Shown: positions 21,001 to 30,113 of the stretch, in pieces
How positions within the stretch are numbered: position 1 is the stretch's first letter
Layout: every line of letters starts with the position of its first letter
Assembly (NCBI RefSeq): GCF_004136015.1
Contig: NZ_CP024866.1
Location: 2,134,460 to 2,198,459 of the forward strand
From: Pseudomonas sp. ACM7
GTDB taxonomy: Bacteria > Pseudomonadota > Gammaproteobacteria > Pseudomonadales > Pseudomonadaceae
Length of the DNA: 64,000 nucleotides
Direction: 5' to 3'
Position numbers and translations under genes: made by a program
The notes under the pieces: generated by a model
Seen by the model: the letters and a program-made list of their open reading frames with translations, nothing else
What the model was told of the DNA's origin: nothing
Database searches by the model: none

Positions 21001-21445
21001 CATCACCGGGCAACTGATCAACTGGTCCCTGACCGACACCATCACCCGAGTGACCCTCAAGCTCGGTGTCGATTACGGCTCGGACCTGGACCTGGTCAAG
21101 GAGTTGCTGCTCAAGGCTGCCCGTGAAAACCCACGTGTGCTGAAGGATCCCGAGCCTCATGTGTACTTCCTGAACTTCGGCGAAAGCACCCTCGACCATG
21201 AGTTGCGCATGCATGTGCGCGACCTCGGCGACCGTAACCCGGTGCTTGATGAGGTCAACCGCTTCATCAACCGCGAGTTCAAGAAACATCACATCAACAT
21301 CTCGTTCCGGCAGATGGAGGTTTACCTCAAGAACATCCAGGGTCAGGAATACAGGATGGTGCCCGTCGATCCGGAAGCCAAAACCATCGTGCCGCTGGTT
21401 GATGGCAAATCGCCGCAAGAGCCACCACCGGCCAAGCTCGACTAA
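18095..21445 (+). CDS. mscK: Mechanosensitive channel MscK/KefA type
   Basis: 1116 residues, the large MscS-family form. A signal peptide (cleavage after LQA, about residue 24) precedes a long periplasmic coiled-coil region (about 30-450). About eight membrane helices follow, then the MscS core: pore helix region GLGFGMQEIFANFISGIMIL, then the beta domain with ERPVRIGDTITIGNLSGTV and a C-terminal alpha/beta domain. It gates under membrane tension to release ions during osmotic downshock; MscK is also potassium-sensitive in E. coli. It lies 34 bases after nhaP2 on the same strand, so the two potassium/osmotic genes may be co-transcribed. Confidence 0.9.
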   Translation: MSTLRTFFIMALLGLSLSVGTLQAAEPPSSEAVQANLDKIADRKLPEVDQKALQSILQSTLTQLNNQRDYEQKLADLKQQLASAPKQNIENQRELTKLKASKVLPVPQRYAKEPIQQLEQMLTERSTQQSDLQKALADANSLVITAQTRPERAQAEISTSQTRIQQINNILKAGKDAGKTLTPEQRDLLNAELAALNALIPLRRQELAGNSQLQDLGKSQHDLLSEKSDRLDQEIQELQNLINQKRLAQSQETVTQQSIEAQKSGGSSLLATESAANLKLSDYLLKSTDRLNEVTQQNLQTKQQLDNVTQSDSALDEQINVLKGSLLLSKILYKQKQALPLLKLDRDLADQIADIRLYQFEVSQQRELLSNPATYVDNLLSTQPPEQVTPQLRKSLLELATTRADLLERLNRELSAVLNESITLQLNQKQLLSTAQSLRATLDEQMFWIPSNKPLDLEWMRAVPERLERQVTTLPWASSLSELSDGLTQRPLLFLPLALLIGALLWRRKSLYARLSKVHQDIGHFKRDSQWHTPQAILINILLAMPVSLGLALCGLALQIDARGQNANMGAALLQMAQAWLVFYTAYRVLAPGGVAELHFRWEKPQVEFLQGWVRRLGLVVMALVAVVAVAELQPATLADDVLGMPVVLTCYALMAWLLSRLLISSPTHQNASLFRKAVGIMFTILPVALFVAVCFGYYYTALKLSDRLINTLYLLMFWLVIEATFVRGLSVAARRLAYQRALAKRQAAKEAGDGEAVIEEPTLDIEKVNEQSLRLIRLALLGGFIAALYWVWSDLISVFSYLDNVTLYEYTSGTGANMSMVPISIGDMLGALIIIGITFALARNLPGLLEVLVLSKLNLAQGSAYATTTLLSYVIAGVGFVSTLSTLGVSWDKLQWLVAALSVGLGFGMQEIFANFISGIMILFERPVRIGDTITIGNLSGTVSKIRIRATTITDFDRKDIIVPNKTFITGQLINWSLTDTITRVTLKLGVDYGSDLDLVKELLLKAARENPRVLKDPEPHVYFLNFGESTLDHELRMHVRDLGDRNPVLDEVNRFINREFKKHHINISFRQMEVYLKNIQGQEYRMVPVDPEAKTIVPLVDGKSPQEPPPAKLD

Positions 21446-21458
21446 GCGGCTTATCCCT

Positions 21459-22957
<1,499 letters not shown>

Positions 22958-22976
22958 GGGTAGAACACTGAAAAAT

Positions 22977-23198
22977 TCAGATTGGCATTGATCGGTGCGC
23001 ACGGTCATAGGCTTCGACATGGTCGCCTATGATCGACACCAAACCCTCCAGCGGATGAAATTCATCGCTGCCCATCATTCCCAGTAACTCATCCCGAGAC
23101 TCGACCAACCGATCGTATTCAGCTTCGGATTCAGGACGTTTCAACAACCATGACACGGATGGCCAATGTTCAATGGCTTGCTTGACGAGTTCACTCAT
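22977..23198 (-). CDS. Small protein resembling an isolated HigA-type antitoxin N-terminal domain
   Basis: 73 residues: MSELVKQAIEHWPSVSWLLK, then ESEAEYDRLVESRDELL and a C-terminal HVEAYDRAHRSMP. The EYD..L...ELL spacing and the final helix ending in VEAYD..H resemble the dimerisation region that precedes the helix-turn-helix in HigA-like antitoxins. No helix-turn-helix follows, and the gene stops 19 bases after the selO end. An AGG precedes the ATG. No toxin is adjacent. It may be a truncated remnant or a free-standing small protein; the resemblance is by eye only. Confidence 0.6.
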   Translation of the reverse strand: MSELVKQAIEHWPSVSWLLKRPESEAEYDRLVESRDELLGMMGSDEFHPLEGLVSIIGDHVEAYDRAHRSMPI

Positions 23199-23401
23199 TT
23201 TCGTACCTGTTTGGTTGCTATCGGAAAGTGCGAGTGAAGATTAAGAGTTGAATCAATCGCTATCTAGCAGACCGAGTCACCCTGACCTGTAGGTCACCTC
23301 TCTAATTGCAGAAGGCTCCTGCCTACATATCTCTGACTTGATAAACAGGGGCTTTGCCTCCAGATCCATCGCATCGACTGCCAACTTTCGAAGAGCCAAC
23401 C

Positions 23402-23836
23402 ATGACCGACCCACTCCTCATCCCCTGCCCCCACTGCAACGGCCTCAACCGCATCCCCGCCGAACGCCTCAACGACCATCCAAAATGCGGTCGCTGCAAA
23501 GCCGAAGTTCTGCTGAATAAACCCTTTGAGTTAAAGCAAAGCGATTACCCCAGCCAGATCAAAGGTGATCTGCCGTTGCTGGTGGACGTTTGGGCGGACT
23601 GGTGTGGACCGTGCAAGTCGTTTGCGCCAGTGTTCGAGCAGGCGGCGGTGCAATTGGCGGGTAAGTGTCGACTGGCCAAACTGGACAGCGAGGTGAACCA
23701 GCAGTTGTCGGCGCAGTTGGGGATTCGCTCGATTCCGAGTCTGATTTTGTTCAAGAACGGCCGGGAAGTGGCGCGTCAGAGCGGCGCCTTCCCGTTACCG
23801 CAATTGATGAGCTGGTTGCGTAGCCAAGGGATTTAG
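23402..23836 (+). CDS. trxC: Thioredoxin 2 (TrxC)
   Basis: 144 residues. The N-terminal zinc motif has two CxxC pairs (PCPHCNG and PKCGRCKAE), then a thioredoxin fold with active site WADWCGPCKSFAP (usual WCGPC) and cis-Pro region RSIPSLILF. TrxC is a cytosolic thiol reductant, often induced by oxidative stress in enterics. I chose the ATG at 23402; an upstream ATG at 23354 lacks homology to the family start. A plausible OxyR site was not identified by eye. Confidence 0.93.
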   Translation: MTDPLLIPCPHCNGLNRIPAERLNDHPKCGRCKAEVLLNKPFELKQSDYPSQIKGDLPLLVDVWADWCGPCKSFAPVFEQAAVQLAGKCRLAKLDSEVNQQLSAQLGIRSIPSLILFKNGREVARQSGAFPLPQLMSWLRSQGI

Positions 23837-23870
23837 AACTACCACAGTGGTTCGGTGTTGTTTGCAGGAA

Positions 23871-24641
23871 TCAGGTGTTTTCGAGGAGGTTGTGCAGATC
23901 GACGAATTGCTGCGTCAGTTTATGCCGAGGATCGAGGTGAATCAGCGGCGTGTTGGCCTGGTGGGATTCGCGCATGCGCACCGAGCTGCCCAAATACACC
24001 GGTAATACCGGCAGGCCTTCGGCGATCAATTCATCGAGGATTTGCTGAGGCAGACTGGCGCGAGCCTGGAACTGGTTGACGACAATCCCTTCGACTTCCA
24101 GCCCTTCGTTGTGGTCGTCCTTCAATTCTTCGATTTCCGCCAACAGGCCGTACAGCGCCTGACGCGAAAAGCTGTCGCAGTCGAAGGGGATCAGCACACG
24201 ATCAGCGGCAATCAACGCAGATACCGCATAGAAATTCAGCGCTGGCGGGGTATCGAGGTAGATCCGATCGTAATCGCCGTCCAGTTCCTCGAGCAATTTG
24301 CGCAGCTTGTTGATCTTGTGTTTGGCCTCAAGCTTGGGCTGCAAGTCAGCCAGCTCGGAAGTGGCAGTGATAACGTGGAGGTTGTCGAACGGGGTTTCGT
24401 AGATATCGACCTGGTTTTTCTTGGAGAACGGTCCGGATGACAGGGTCTGTTTGAAAAAATCGGCGATCCCCATCGGAATGTCACCACCGGTGAGGCCCGT
24501 CAGGTACTGAGTGGAGTTGGCCTGGGCATCGAGATCCACCAACAGCGTGCGATAACCCTCGCTGGCACTGACCGCAGCCAGATTGCAGGCAATGCTGGAT
24601 TTGCCTACGCCACCTTTCTGATTGAATACCACGCGCCGCAT
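23871..24641 (-). CDS. Orphan ParA-family ATPase
   Basis: 256 residues with the deviant Walker A motif KGGVGKSS near the N-terminus ([16 protein letters not shown]), Walker A' DLDAQANST and Walker B YLDTPPAL. ParA/MinD ATPases position DNA or protein cargo by gradient formation. No parB, replication gene or flagellar partner is adjacent, so the cargo is unknown. A strong GGAGG lies seven bases before the ATG at 24641, favouring it over the ATG at 24662. It is divergent from the aryl polyene genes. Confidence 0.88.
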   Translation of the reverse strand: MRRVVFNQKGGVGKSSIACNLAAVSASEGYRTLLVDLDAQANSTQYLTGLTGGDIPMGIADFFKQTLSSGPFSKKNQVDIYETPFDNLHVITATSELADLQPKLEAKHKINKLRKLLEELDGDYDRIYLDTPPALNFYAVSALIAADRVLIPFDCDSFSRQALYGLLAEIEELKDDHNEGLEVEGIVVNQFQARASLPQQILDELIAEGLPVLPVYLGSSVRMRESHQANTPLIHLDPRHKLTQQFVDLHNLLENT

Positions 24642-24995
24642 GTCAAAACCTCCGTGTATCAAAGAATGATCGAGTGTAGTAGTCCACCGCGCTGCTTAGC
24701 TACCTCGCCGGCATAGGGACTACACAGTCATCGGCAATCTCTCAATAAAAAAGCCGCTAACTCTGCCGTTGACCACTGACAGAGCCGACAGACATGCCCA
24801 CCACGATGTGGATAATGGCCAAACGACAGCCATGCACGAACCAACCGGTACATTTCATTGAGCAAAATGTAACCATCATTTGCTACGCGCCCGCCGCAAC
24901 GGGATAATGCGCGCCACTCGGCGCTAAGCGCTACGTCAGGTAGTTCGCGTTTTTTGCGACTCTCCGCGTCAAGGAAGCCCGCAAGGGCGGGATGA
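24642..24995. promoter_or_regulatory. Divergent gap between parA-like gene and aryl polyene operon
   Basis: This 354-base gap must contain the promoter of the 20-gene operon and of the ParA gene. I see a loose inverted repeat (GTGTAGTAGTCC at 24674-24685 against GGGACTACAC ending near 24725), an A-rich tract near 24745, and a small hairpin GCCCGC-AAG-GGCGGG directly before the first gene. No convincing sigma-70 pair was found. The GC content around 24740-24880 is lower than in the flanking genes. Confidence 0.35.
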
Positions 24996-25721
24996 ATGTC
25001 TGTGATCAATTTCAACATCGCCCAATGGCGCGCGTGGGCCCCTGGGCTCGAAAGCGTGGACGATTGGCAGGCCTGGAGCCGACAACCGGTCGTGCTTGCG
25101 AGCAGCGATGCCGCACCCGACGTCTCGTTTCTGCCGGCCATGCAGCGCCGGCGACTCAGTCGTCTCGCGCGGATGGCGTTCAGTGTCGGCTGGCCCTTGG
25201 CCGATGGCCGCCAGGACCTACCGTTGGTCTTTATTTCTCGCCACGGCGAAACCCCGCGCACCTTCGATATCCTCAGCGATCTGGCTGCCGATCAGCCGCT
25301 GTCGCCGACTCAATTCAGCCTGTCCGTGCACAACGCGATCATAGGCCTGTGGTCGATCATGCGCGGCGAAACCAGCGAAATGACTGCCCTCGCTGCAGCC
25401 GGCGATGGCCTTGAACACGGCATGCTAGAGGCCGCGGCTTTGCTTTCCGAGGGCGCTCCCGCGGTACTGCTGATCGTCACCGAAGAGCAACCGCCCGAGG
25501 CCTACTCGACCTGGATCGACGACGTGCCGTTCCCTTACGCGGTCGGCCTGCTGATCACCCCCGGAAACGACTGGCAGTTGTCCCTGAACAGCGCCTCGGA
25601 TGAGTTGTCCAAAGCCCACTGGCCCCATGCCCTGAACCTATTGAGTACCCTGCTCGGCCAGCAGACAACCTGCCAACATGCCTGGAAAAATCGTGTATGG
25701 ACCTGGCAACGCAACCTGTAA
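24996..25721 (+). CDS. Ketosynthase-like chain-length factor (aryl polyene, ApeC type)
   Basis: 241 residues of the short beta-ketoacyl synthase-like family (PF13723). It has FSLSVHNAIIGLWSI where a catalytic ketosynthase has TACTSS, so the active-site Cys is absent. In aryl polyene pathways such a protein pairs with a catalytic ketosynthase (here 39775-40971) and sets chain length; the pairing is inferred from the described ApeO-ApeC complex. It is the first gene of the operon. The ATG at 24996 follows GGGCGGGATGA. Confidence 0.85.
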   Translation: MSVINFNIAQWRAWAPGLESVDDWQAWSRQPVVLASSDAAPDVSFLPAMQRRRLSRLARMAFSVGWPLADGRQDLPLVFISRHGETPRTFDILSDLAADQPLSPTQFSLSVHNAIIGLWSIMRGETSEMTALAAAGDGLEHGMLEAAALLSEGAPAVLLIVTEEQPPEAYSTWIDDVPFPYAVGLLITPGNDWQLSLNSASDELSKAHWPHALNLLSTLLGQQTTCQHAWKNRVWTWQRNL

Positions 25722-26509
25722 CCGAAAAAAACCGCGACGCCTATTACTGGCGCCTGCTGGCTACCGCCGCAAGCTTCACCCTGTTCGGGTTGGGCGGGCT
25801 GTGCCTGCGGCTTGTGGTTTTCCCGCTACTGAACTGCCTGCCCGGCGATGCCCGGACCCACCGGCGGCGAGCGCGGCACACCGTCGCCCGCCTGTTCTGG
25901 TTTTTTGTGCGGTTCATGGCTCGCACCGGTGTGCTGACTTACGACATCCAGGGCGCCGAAAAACTCGGTCGACCGGGGCAAATGATCATTGCCAATCACC
26001 CGTCGCTGATTGATGTGGTGTTCCTGATCGGCCTGGTGCGCCACGCCAACTGCGTGGTCAAGAAAAGCCTCTGGGAGAACCCTTTTACCCGCGGCCCGCT
26101 GCGCTGCATCGAATACATCAGCAACGACGGCAGTATGGACATGCTCGATGCCGCTGCCGACGCGCTGAAAAGCGGCCAGACCCTGATCATCTTTCCTGAA
26201 GGCACCCGCACTCGGCCCGGTCAGGCGCCAGCCTTCCATCGGGGTGCTGCGGCAATCGCTCTGCGGGGTGCGAAAATCCTCACCCCGGTGATTATCAAGG
26301 TCAGCCCGACCACGTTGACCAAGGCCGAGCCCTGGTATCGGATCCCCAAACGCCGTGTGCACTTCAGTTTCCGTGTCGGGGCCGATATAGACCCACAAGC
26401 CTTCGCCTCGCAGGGCCCTGCTCCTCAGGCCTCGCGTAAGCTCAATGACTATTTGCATCATTACTACATTAAGGAGCTCGCCGAAGATGAGCGATCTGCA
26501 CACTCTTAG
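25697..26509 (+). CDS. PlsC-type lysophospholipid acyltransferase
   Basis: 270 residues with one N-terminal hydrophobic helix (about 20-45) and the acyltransferase motifs NHPSLID (catalytic His-x4-Asp) and FPEGTRTRPG. It should move an acyl chain from ACP or CoA to a lipid or glycolipid acceptor at the inner membrane. In this setting the acyl chain is likely the polyene or a fatty acid of its lipid anchor. The gene overlaps the previous one by 25 bases. Confidence 0.88.
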   Translation: MDLATQPVTEKNRDAYYWRLLATAASFTLFGLGGLCLRLVVFPLLNCLPGDARTHRRRARHTVARLFWFFVRFMARTGVLTYDIQGAEKLGRPGQMIIANHPSLIDVVFLIGLVRHANCVVKKSLWENPFTRGPLRCIEYISNDGSMDMLDAAADALKSGQTLIIFPEGTRTRPGQAPAFHRGAAAIALRGAKILTPVIIKVSPTTLTKAEPWYRIPKRRVHFSFRVGADIDPQAFASQGPAPQASRKLNDYLHHYYIKELAEDERSAHS

Positions 26510-26762
26510 TCTCAAGCAGGAAATCAAAGAACTGATCATCGACGCCCTGGGCCTTGAAGACATCAGCGCACAAGACATCGGCGACGACCAGACGCTGTTC
26601 GGCGAAGGCTTGGGCCTGGATTCGGTAGACGCTCTGGAACTCGGCCTGGCAATCCAGAAAAAGTACGGCATCAAAATCGACGCCGACGCCAAAGACACCC
26701 GCAATCACTTCAGCAACGTGGCGAGCCTTGCGGCGTTCGTCACTGCAAAACAGGCAGCTTGA
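26487..26762 (+). CDS. Acyl carrier protein 1 of the aryl polyene pathway
   Basis: 91 residues, acidic four-helix ACP. The phosphopantetheine site is Ser46 in GLGLDSVDALEL. The chosen ATG at 26487 has AAGGAG upstream and begins inside the end of the acyltransferase gene (overlap 23 bases). Aryl polyene clusters carry two ACPs that probably serve different steps (starter loading and extension); which is which cannot be told here. Confidence 0.9.
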   Translation: MSDLHTLSLKQEIKELIIDALGLEDISAQDIGDDQTLFGEGLGLDSVDALELGLAIQKKYGIKIDADAKDTRNHFSNVASLAAFVTAKQAA

Positions 26763-26771
26763 GACCGGACC

Positions 26772-27026
26772 ATGCAAACTCGTGACGACATTTTCAACAC
26801 CCTGCGCGATGCTCTGGTCGAACTCTTCGAGCTGGACCCCGAGCGCGTGAGCCTCGAATCCAACCTGTATCAGGACCTGGAAATCGACAGCATTGACGCG
26901 GTCGACCTGATCGATCACATCAAACGCCAGACTGGCAAGAAAATCGCTGCCGAAGAGTTCAAATCGGTGCGTACCGTCAGCGACGTGGTCGAGGCGGTCT
27001 ACCGTCTGGTTCAGCCGGCCGCATGA
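26772..27026 (+). CDS. Acyl carrier protein 2 of the aryl polyene pathway
   Basis: 84 residues, ACP fold with phosphopantetheine site Ser40 in LEIDSIDAVDLI. It follows the first ACP by nine bases. The helix II sequence differs clearly from ACP1 (DSVDALELGL against DSIDAVDLID), so the two are not a recent duplication. Confidence 0.9.
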   Translation: MQTRDDIFNTLRDALVELFELDPERVSLESNLYQDLEIDSIDAVDLIDHIKRQTGKKIAAEEFKSVRTVSDVVEAVYRLVQPAA

Positions 27027-27568
27027 GCCGACTGATCGGCCTCGGCCTGCTGCTGGCGGGCCTGCTGTACCCCTTTGCGGTGTATTTCGGCATGGAGCAC
27101 TTTGCCCCGTGGCAGTTCGGTCTGCTGCTGGGCAGCCTGTGGCTGGCCCGGGCACTGCTCGGTACGCGCAAGCCCGGCAGTCTGTGGATGGCGATCACCG
27201 CGATCACTTTTTGCCTGTTGCTGGCGTTGTTCGACAGCCCGCTGCTGCTGCGCTGGTACCCGGTGCTGATCAGCGCGTTCATGCTCGGGCTGTTTGGCCT
27301 GAGCTTGATCGTTGGCCCGCCAATCATCGAACGCCTGGCGCGTTTGCGCGAACCGCAACTGCCGGCCAAGGCGATTGTTTATACCCGCCAGGTGACGATC
27401 GTCTGGTGCGTGTTTTTCTTCTGTAACGGTTTGCTCGCCGCCGCCCTGACCCTCTGGGCGCCGCTGAGTTGGTGGATGTTGTACACCGGCCTGATTTCCT
27501 ACGGATTGATGGGCCTGCTATTTGCCATTGAATGGCTTATACGACAACGGGTACGAGGCCACCCATGA
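27023..27568 (+). CDS. COG4648-type inner membrane protein
   Basis: 181 residues with about five or six hydrophobic helices (LGLLLAGLLYPFAVYFG, MAITAITFCLLLALF, WYPVLISAFMLGLFGLSLIVG, VWCVFFFCNGLLAAALTLW). It belongs to the conserved membrane protein family found next to the ACP and ligase genes in aryl polyene clusters. The biochemical role is unknown. It overlaps both neighbours by four bases (ATGA type), so it is coupled to ACP2 and the ligase. Confidence 0.8.
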   Translation: MSRLIGLGLLLAGLLYPFAVYFGMEHFAPWQFGLLLGSLWLARALLGTRKPGSLWMAITAITFCLLLALFDSPLLLRWYPVLISAFMLGLFGLSLIVGPPIIERLARLREPQLPAKAIVYTRQVTIVWCVFFFCNGLLAAALTLWAPLSWWMLYTGLISYGLMGLLFAIEWLIRQRVRGHP

Positions 27569-29247
27569 ATTGGATAAAACTTGAGCAATTGTTGCTCAAG
27601 GCACAACCGGAACGTGCCGTGACGGCCGAACCGGCACTGAATCACGCACAGCTTTGCGAACAGGCTTTAAGCCTCGCCGCGGGCCTGCAAGCCCAGGGTG
27701 CACGGCGTATTGCCGTGCACCTTGAGGACGCCGCTGACCTGACGATTGCCCTGCTGGGTGCCTGGCGTGCCGGGGTCAGCGTGCTGCTGCCCGCAGACCT
27801 GCAAGCCCAGACTCGCCAGCGCTGGTCGACCGAAGTCGATCTGTGGCTGACCGATCAGGCCGATGACGCACACCTGAGCGATTACCGGCATCCGCCGTTG
27901 ATGGCGGCCGCACTGGATCTGGATCGCTGTTCGCTGAGCCTGTGCACGTCCGGCTCCAGTGGCGAGCCCAAGCGCATCGACAAAACCCTGCGCCAACTGG
28001 CCAATGAAGTCGAAGCGCTGGAACTGCTCTGGGGCGCCGATCTTGGTACGGCTTGCATCATCGGCAGCGTCGCCACTCAGCATATTTACGGATTGTTGTT
28101 TCGAGTGCTGTGGCCGCTGTGCGCCGGGCGCTCGTTTGTGCGCAAGCAGCTGGCATTCCCTGAAGATCTGCAGCGCGCCAGCCGCGAACACCCGGTATTC
28201 GCCTGGGTCGCCAGCCCGGCGCTGCTCAAGCGCATGGGCGACAACCTCGACTGGCCCGCATTAAGTGCGGTTCGCCGGGTATTTTCCTCCGGCGGCGCCT
28301 TGCCGGCCGAGGCCGCACAAAGCCTGCATCAACGCCTGCAGCAGTGGCCGACGGAAATCCTCGGCAGCTCGGAAACCGGCGGCATCGCCTGGCGTCAGGG
28401 CGACGATCTCTGGCAGCCCTTTGCTGACATTGAATTGAGCCAGGACAGCGACGGCGCCCTGCTCATTGCTTCGCCGTACTTGGCGCCCGGGCATATCGAA
28501 CACACCGCGGATGCCGCGCGAATCGCTGCCGACGGCCGATTCGAACTGCTCGGACGGCTGGACCGGATCGTCAAACTGGAAGAAAAACGTATCTCACTAC
28601 CGATGCTGGAACAGGCCCTGATGGCCCACGACTGGGTCGCCGAAGCGCGTCTTGGCGTGGTTCAGGAAAACCGCGCTTCATTGGGTGCGCTGCTGGTGCT
28701 GACCGAGTCAGGCCTGCATGCGTTGCGCAATCAGGGTCGACGCACCCTCACGCAAGAATTGCGTCAGCATTTGAGCCAGCATTGCGAAGCCCTGGCGCTG
28801 CCACGACGCTGGCGCCTGCTGCGGCAACTACCGCTGAACGCACAGGGCAAACTGCCCCAGGCCATCGTTGAAGCCCTGCTGCTGGCGCCGCGCCCAAAGG
28901 CGCCGGAAGTGCTGGATCAGGTCGAAGTCGATGGCGAGTGGAGCCTGCAACTGGCGGTACCACCCGACCTCGCCTACTTCAGCGGCCACTTCCCCCAAAC
29001 GCCGGTATTGCCCGGCGTGGTGCAAGTGGAGTGGGCGTTAATGCTGGGCCAGCAATTGATGGACCTGCCGGAAAAATTCGCTGGCATGGAAGTGCTGAAA
29101 TTCCAGCAACTGGTGCGCCCCGGCGATGAAGTCCAGCTGCACCTGCGCTTCGATCCGACGCGCAGCAAGTTGTATTTCGCCTATCGCAACGAGACCGCGA
29201 CCTGCTCCAGTGGGCGGATCTTGCTGGAGGCCTCAAGCGATGCATAA
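27565..29247 (+). CDS. AMP-ligase fused to ApeI-type hot-dog dehydratase
   Basis: 560 residues in two parts. Residues 1 to about 440 form an ANL-superfamily adenylating enzyme (TSGSSGEPK at 128-136, [11 protein letters not shown] near 270, and a C-terminal lobe with [14 protein letters not shown]). Residues about 455-560 form a single hot-dog dehydratase domain with [13 protein letters not shown] (His475). It should activate the aryl starter acid and load it onto ACP, while the fused domain dehydrates 3-hydroxyacyl-ACP. In described systems these are ApeH and ApeI, as I recall separate proteins. The stop at 29247 overlaps a first copy of ATGCATAAC (see REP element). Confidence 0.88.
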   Translation: MNWIKLEQLLLKAQPERAVTAEPALNHAQLCEQALSLAAGLQAQGARRIAVHLEDAADLTIALLGAWRAGVSVLLPADLQAQTRQRWSTEVDLWLTDQADDAHLSDYRHPPLMAAALDLDRCSLSLCTSGSSGEPKRIDKTLRQLANEVEALELLWGADLGTACIIGSVATQHIYGLLFRVLWPLCAGRSFVRKQLAFPEDLQRASREHPVFAWVASPALLKRMGDNLDWPALSAVRRVFSSGGALPAEAAQSLHQRLQQWPTEILGSSETGGIAWRQGDDLWQPFADIELSQDSDGALLIASPYLAPGHIEHTADAARIAADGRFELLGRLDRIVKLEEKRISLPMLEQALMAHDWVAEARLGVVQENRASLGALLVLTESGLHALRNQGRRTLTQELRQHLSQHCEALALPRRWRLLRQLPLNAQGKLPQAIVEALLLAPRPKAPEVLDQVEVDGEWSLQLAVPPDLAYFSGHFPQTPVLPGVVQVEWALMLGQQLMDLPEKFAGMEVLKFQQLVRPGDEVQLHLRFDPTRSKLYFAYRNETATCSSGRILLEASSDA

Positions 29248-29271
29248 CTTTGGTGAGTGCTGCGCACTCAA

Positions 29272-29344
29272 TCGCGAGCAAGCTCGCTCCCACAGGGGAT
29301 TCGTGGTTAACAGAGATCCAATGTGGGAGCGAGCTTGCTCGCGA
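29272..29344. repeat. REP doublet inside the aryl polyene operon, with flanking 9-bp repeat
   Basis: Inverted REP arms 29272-29294 and 29322-29344 lie in the only large gap of the operon. ATGCATAAC occurs at 29240-29248, overlapping the ligase stop, and again at 29379-29387, where it is the start of the glycosyltransferase gene. The 130-base segment between the copies holds the REP doublet. This looks like an insertion that duplicated the overlapping stop/start junction. Confidence 0.85.
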
Positions 29345-29378
29345 TGCAGGCACCTCGGTCCTTCAGGTGAACACCAAC

Positions 29379-30113
29379 ATGCATAACCCCTGCGCAATCA
29401 TCCCGGTCTACAACCACGAAACCGCCATCACCACGGTGGTTGATGCGGTACTCGCCAGCAGCCTGCCATGCATTCTCGTGGACGACGCCAGTAGCCCGGC
29501 CTGTGCAAAGGTCCTCGATCAACTGGCCCAGCGCGACAAGGTGTTCCTGATCCGGCTCGCCGCCAACCAGGGCAAGGGTGGCGCGGTCATGACCGGTTTT
29601 CGCGAAGCCTCGCGCCTGGGCTTCAGCCATGCCTTGCAGGTGGACGCCGACGGTCAGCATGATCTGCAAGACGTCCGGACCTTCATCGAACTGTCACGCG
29701 CCCATCCCGAGGCGGTGATCTGCGGCTATCCGCGATACGACGCCAGCGTGCCGAAAGGTCGCTTGTACGCCCGTTACCTGACTCACGTCATGGTCTGGAT
29801 CAACACCCTGTCGTTGCAGATTCGCGATTCCATGTGCGGCTTCCGTGTCTATCCGTTGCCACCGACCCTGGCGCTGATCGATTCGGCGAAGATCGGCAAG
29901 CGCATGGACTTCGACTCGGACATTCTCGTACGACTGGCCTGGCGCAATCTCCCCATGCAATGGCTGCAAACCAAAGTCCATTACCCGCTGGATGGCGTCT
30001 CGCATTTCCGCCTGTTCTACGACAACGTACTGATTACGAGCATGCACACCCGGTTGTTCTTCGGCATGTTGCTGCGGGCGCCAGTGATTCTCTGGCGACG
30101 GTGGCGGGCATGA
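29379..30113 (+). CDS. Family-2 glycosyltransferase
   Basis: 244 residues: GT-A fold start CAIIPVYNHE, nucleotide-sugar motif VDADGQHDLQD (DxD-like DAD) and QIRDSMCGFRVY. A C-terminal hydrophobic stretch is weak, so it is probably membrane-associated. It resembles dolichol-phosphate mannosyltransferase-like enzymes. In an aryl polyene pathway it may add a sugar to the lipid anchor or head. The start at 29379 has AGGTGA eight bases before it, downstream of the REP doublet. Reading upstream in frame enters REP sequence. Confidence 0.85.
   Translation: MHNPCAIIPVYNHETAITTVVDAVLASSLPCILVDDASSPACAKVLDQLAQRDKVFLIRLAANQGKGGAVMTGFREASRLGFSHALQVDADGQHDLQDVRTFIELSRAHPEAVICGYPRYDASVPKGRLYARYLTHVMVWINTLSLQIRDSMCGFRVYPLPPTLALIDSAKIGKRMDFDSDILVRLAWRNLPMQWLQTKVHYPLDGVSHFRLFYDNVLITSMHTRLFFGMLLRAPVILWRRWRA

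Noticed and set aside
22977..23198. Complete toxin-antitoxin locus next to selO
   Set aside because: No toxin-like gene is adjacent and the antitoxin-like protein lacks a DNA-binding domain.
24728..25018. Possible 96-codon minus-strand gene (start MLKLITDIHP) in the gap before the aryl polyene operon
   Set aside because: It has plausible composition and a HVCRLCQW segment, but no good ribosome site, it overlaps the first operon gene antisense, and it matches no family known to me. It could be a decayed gene; not supported enough to list.
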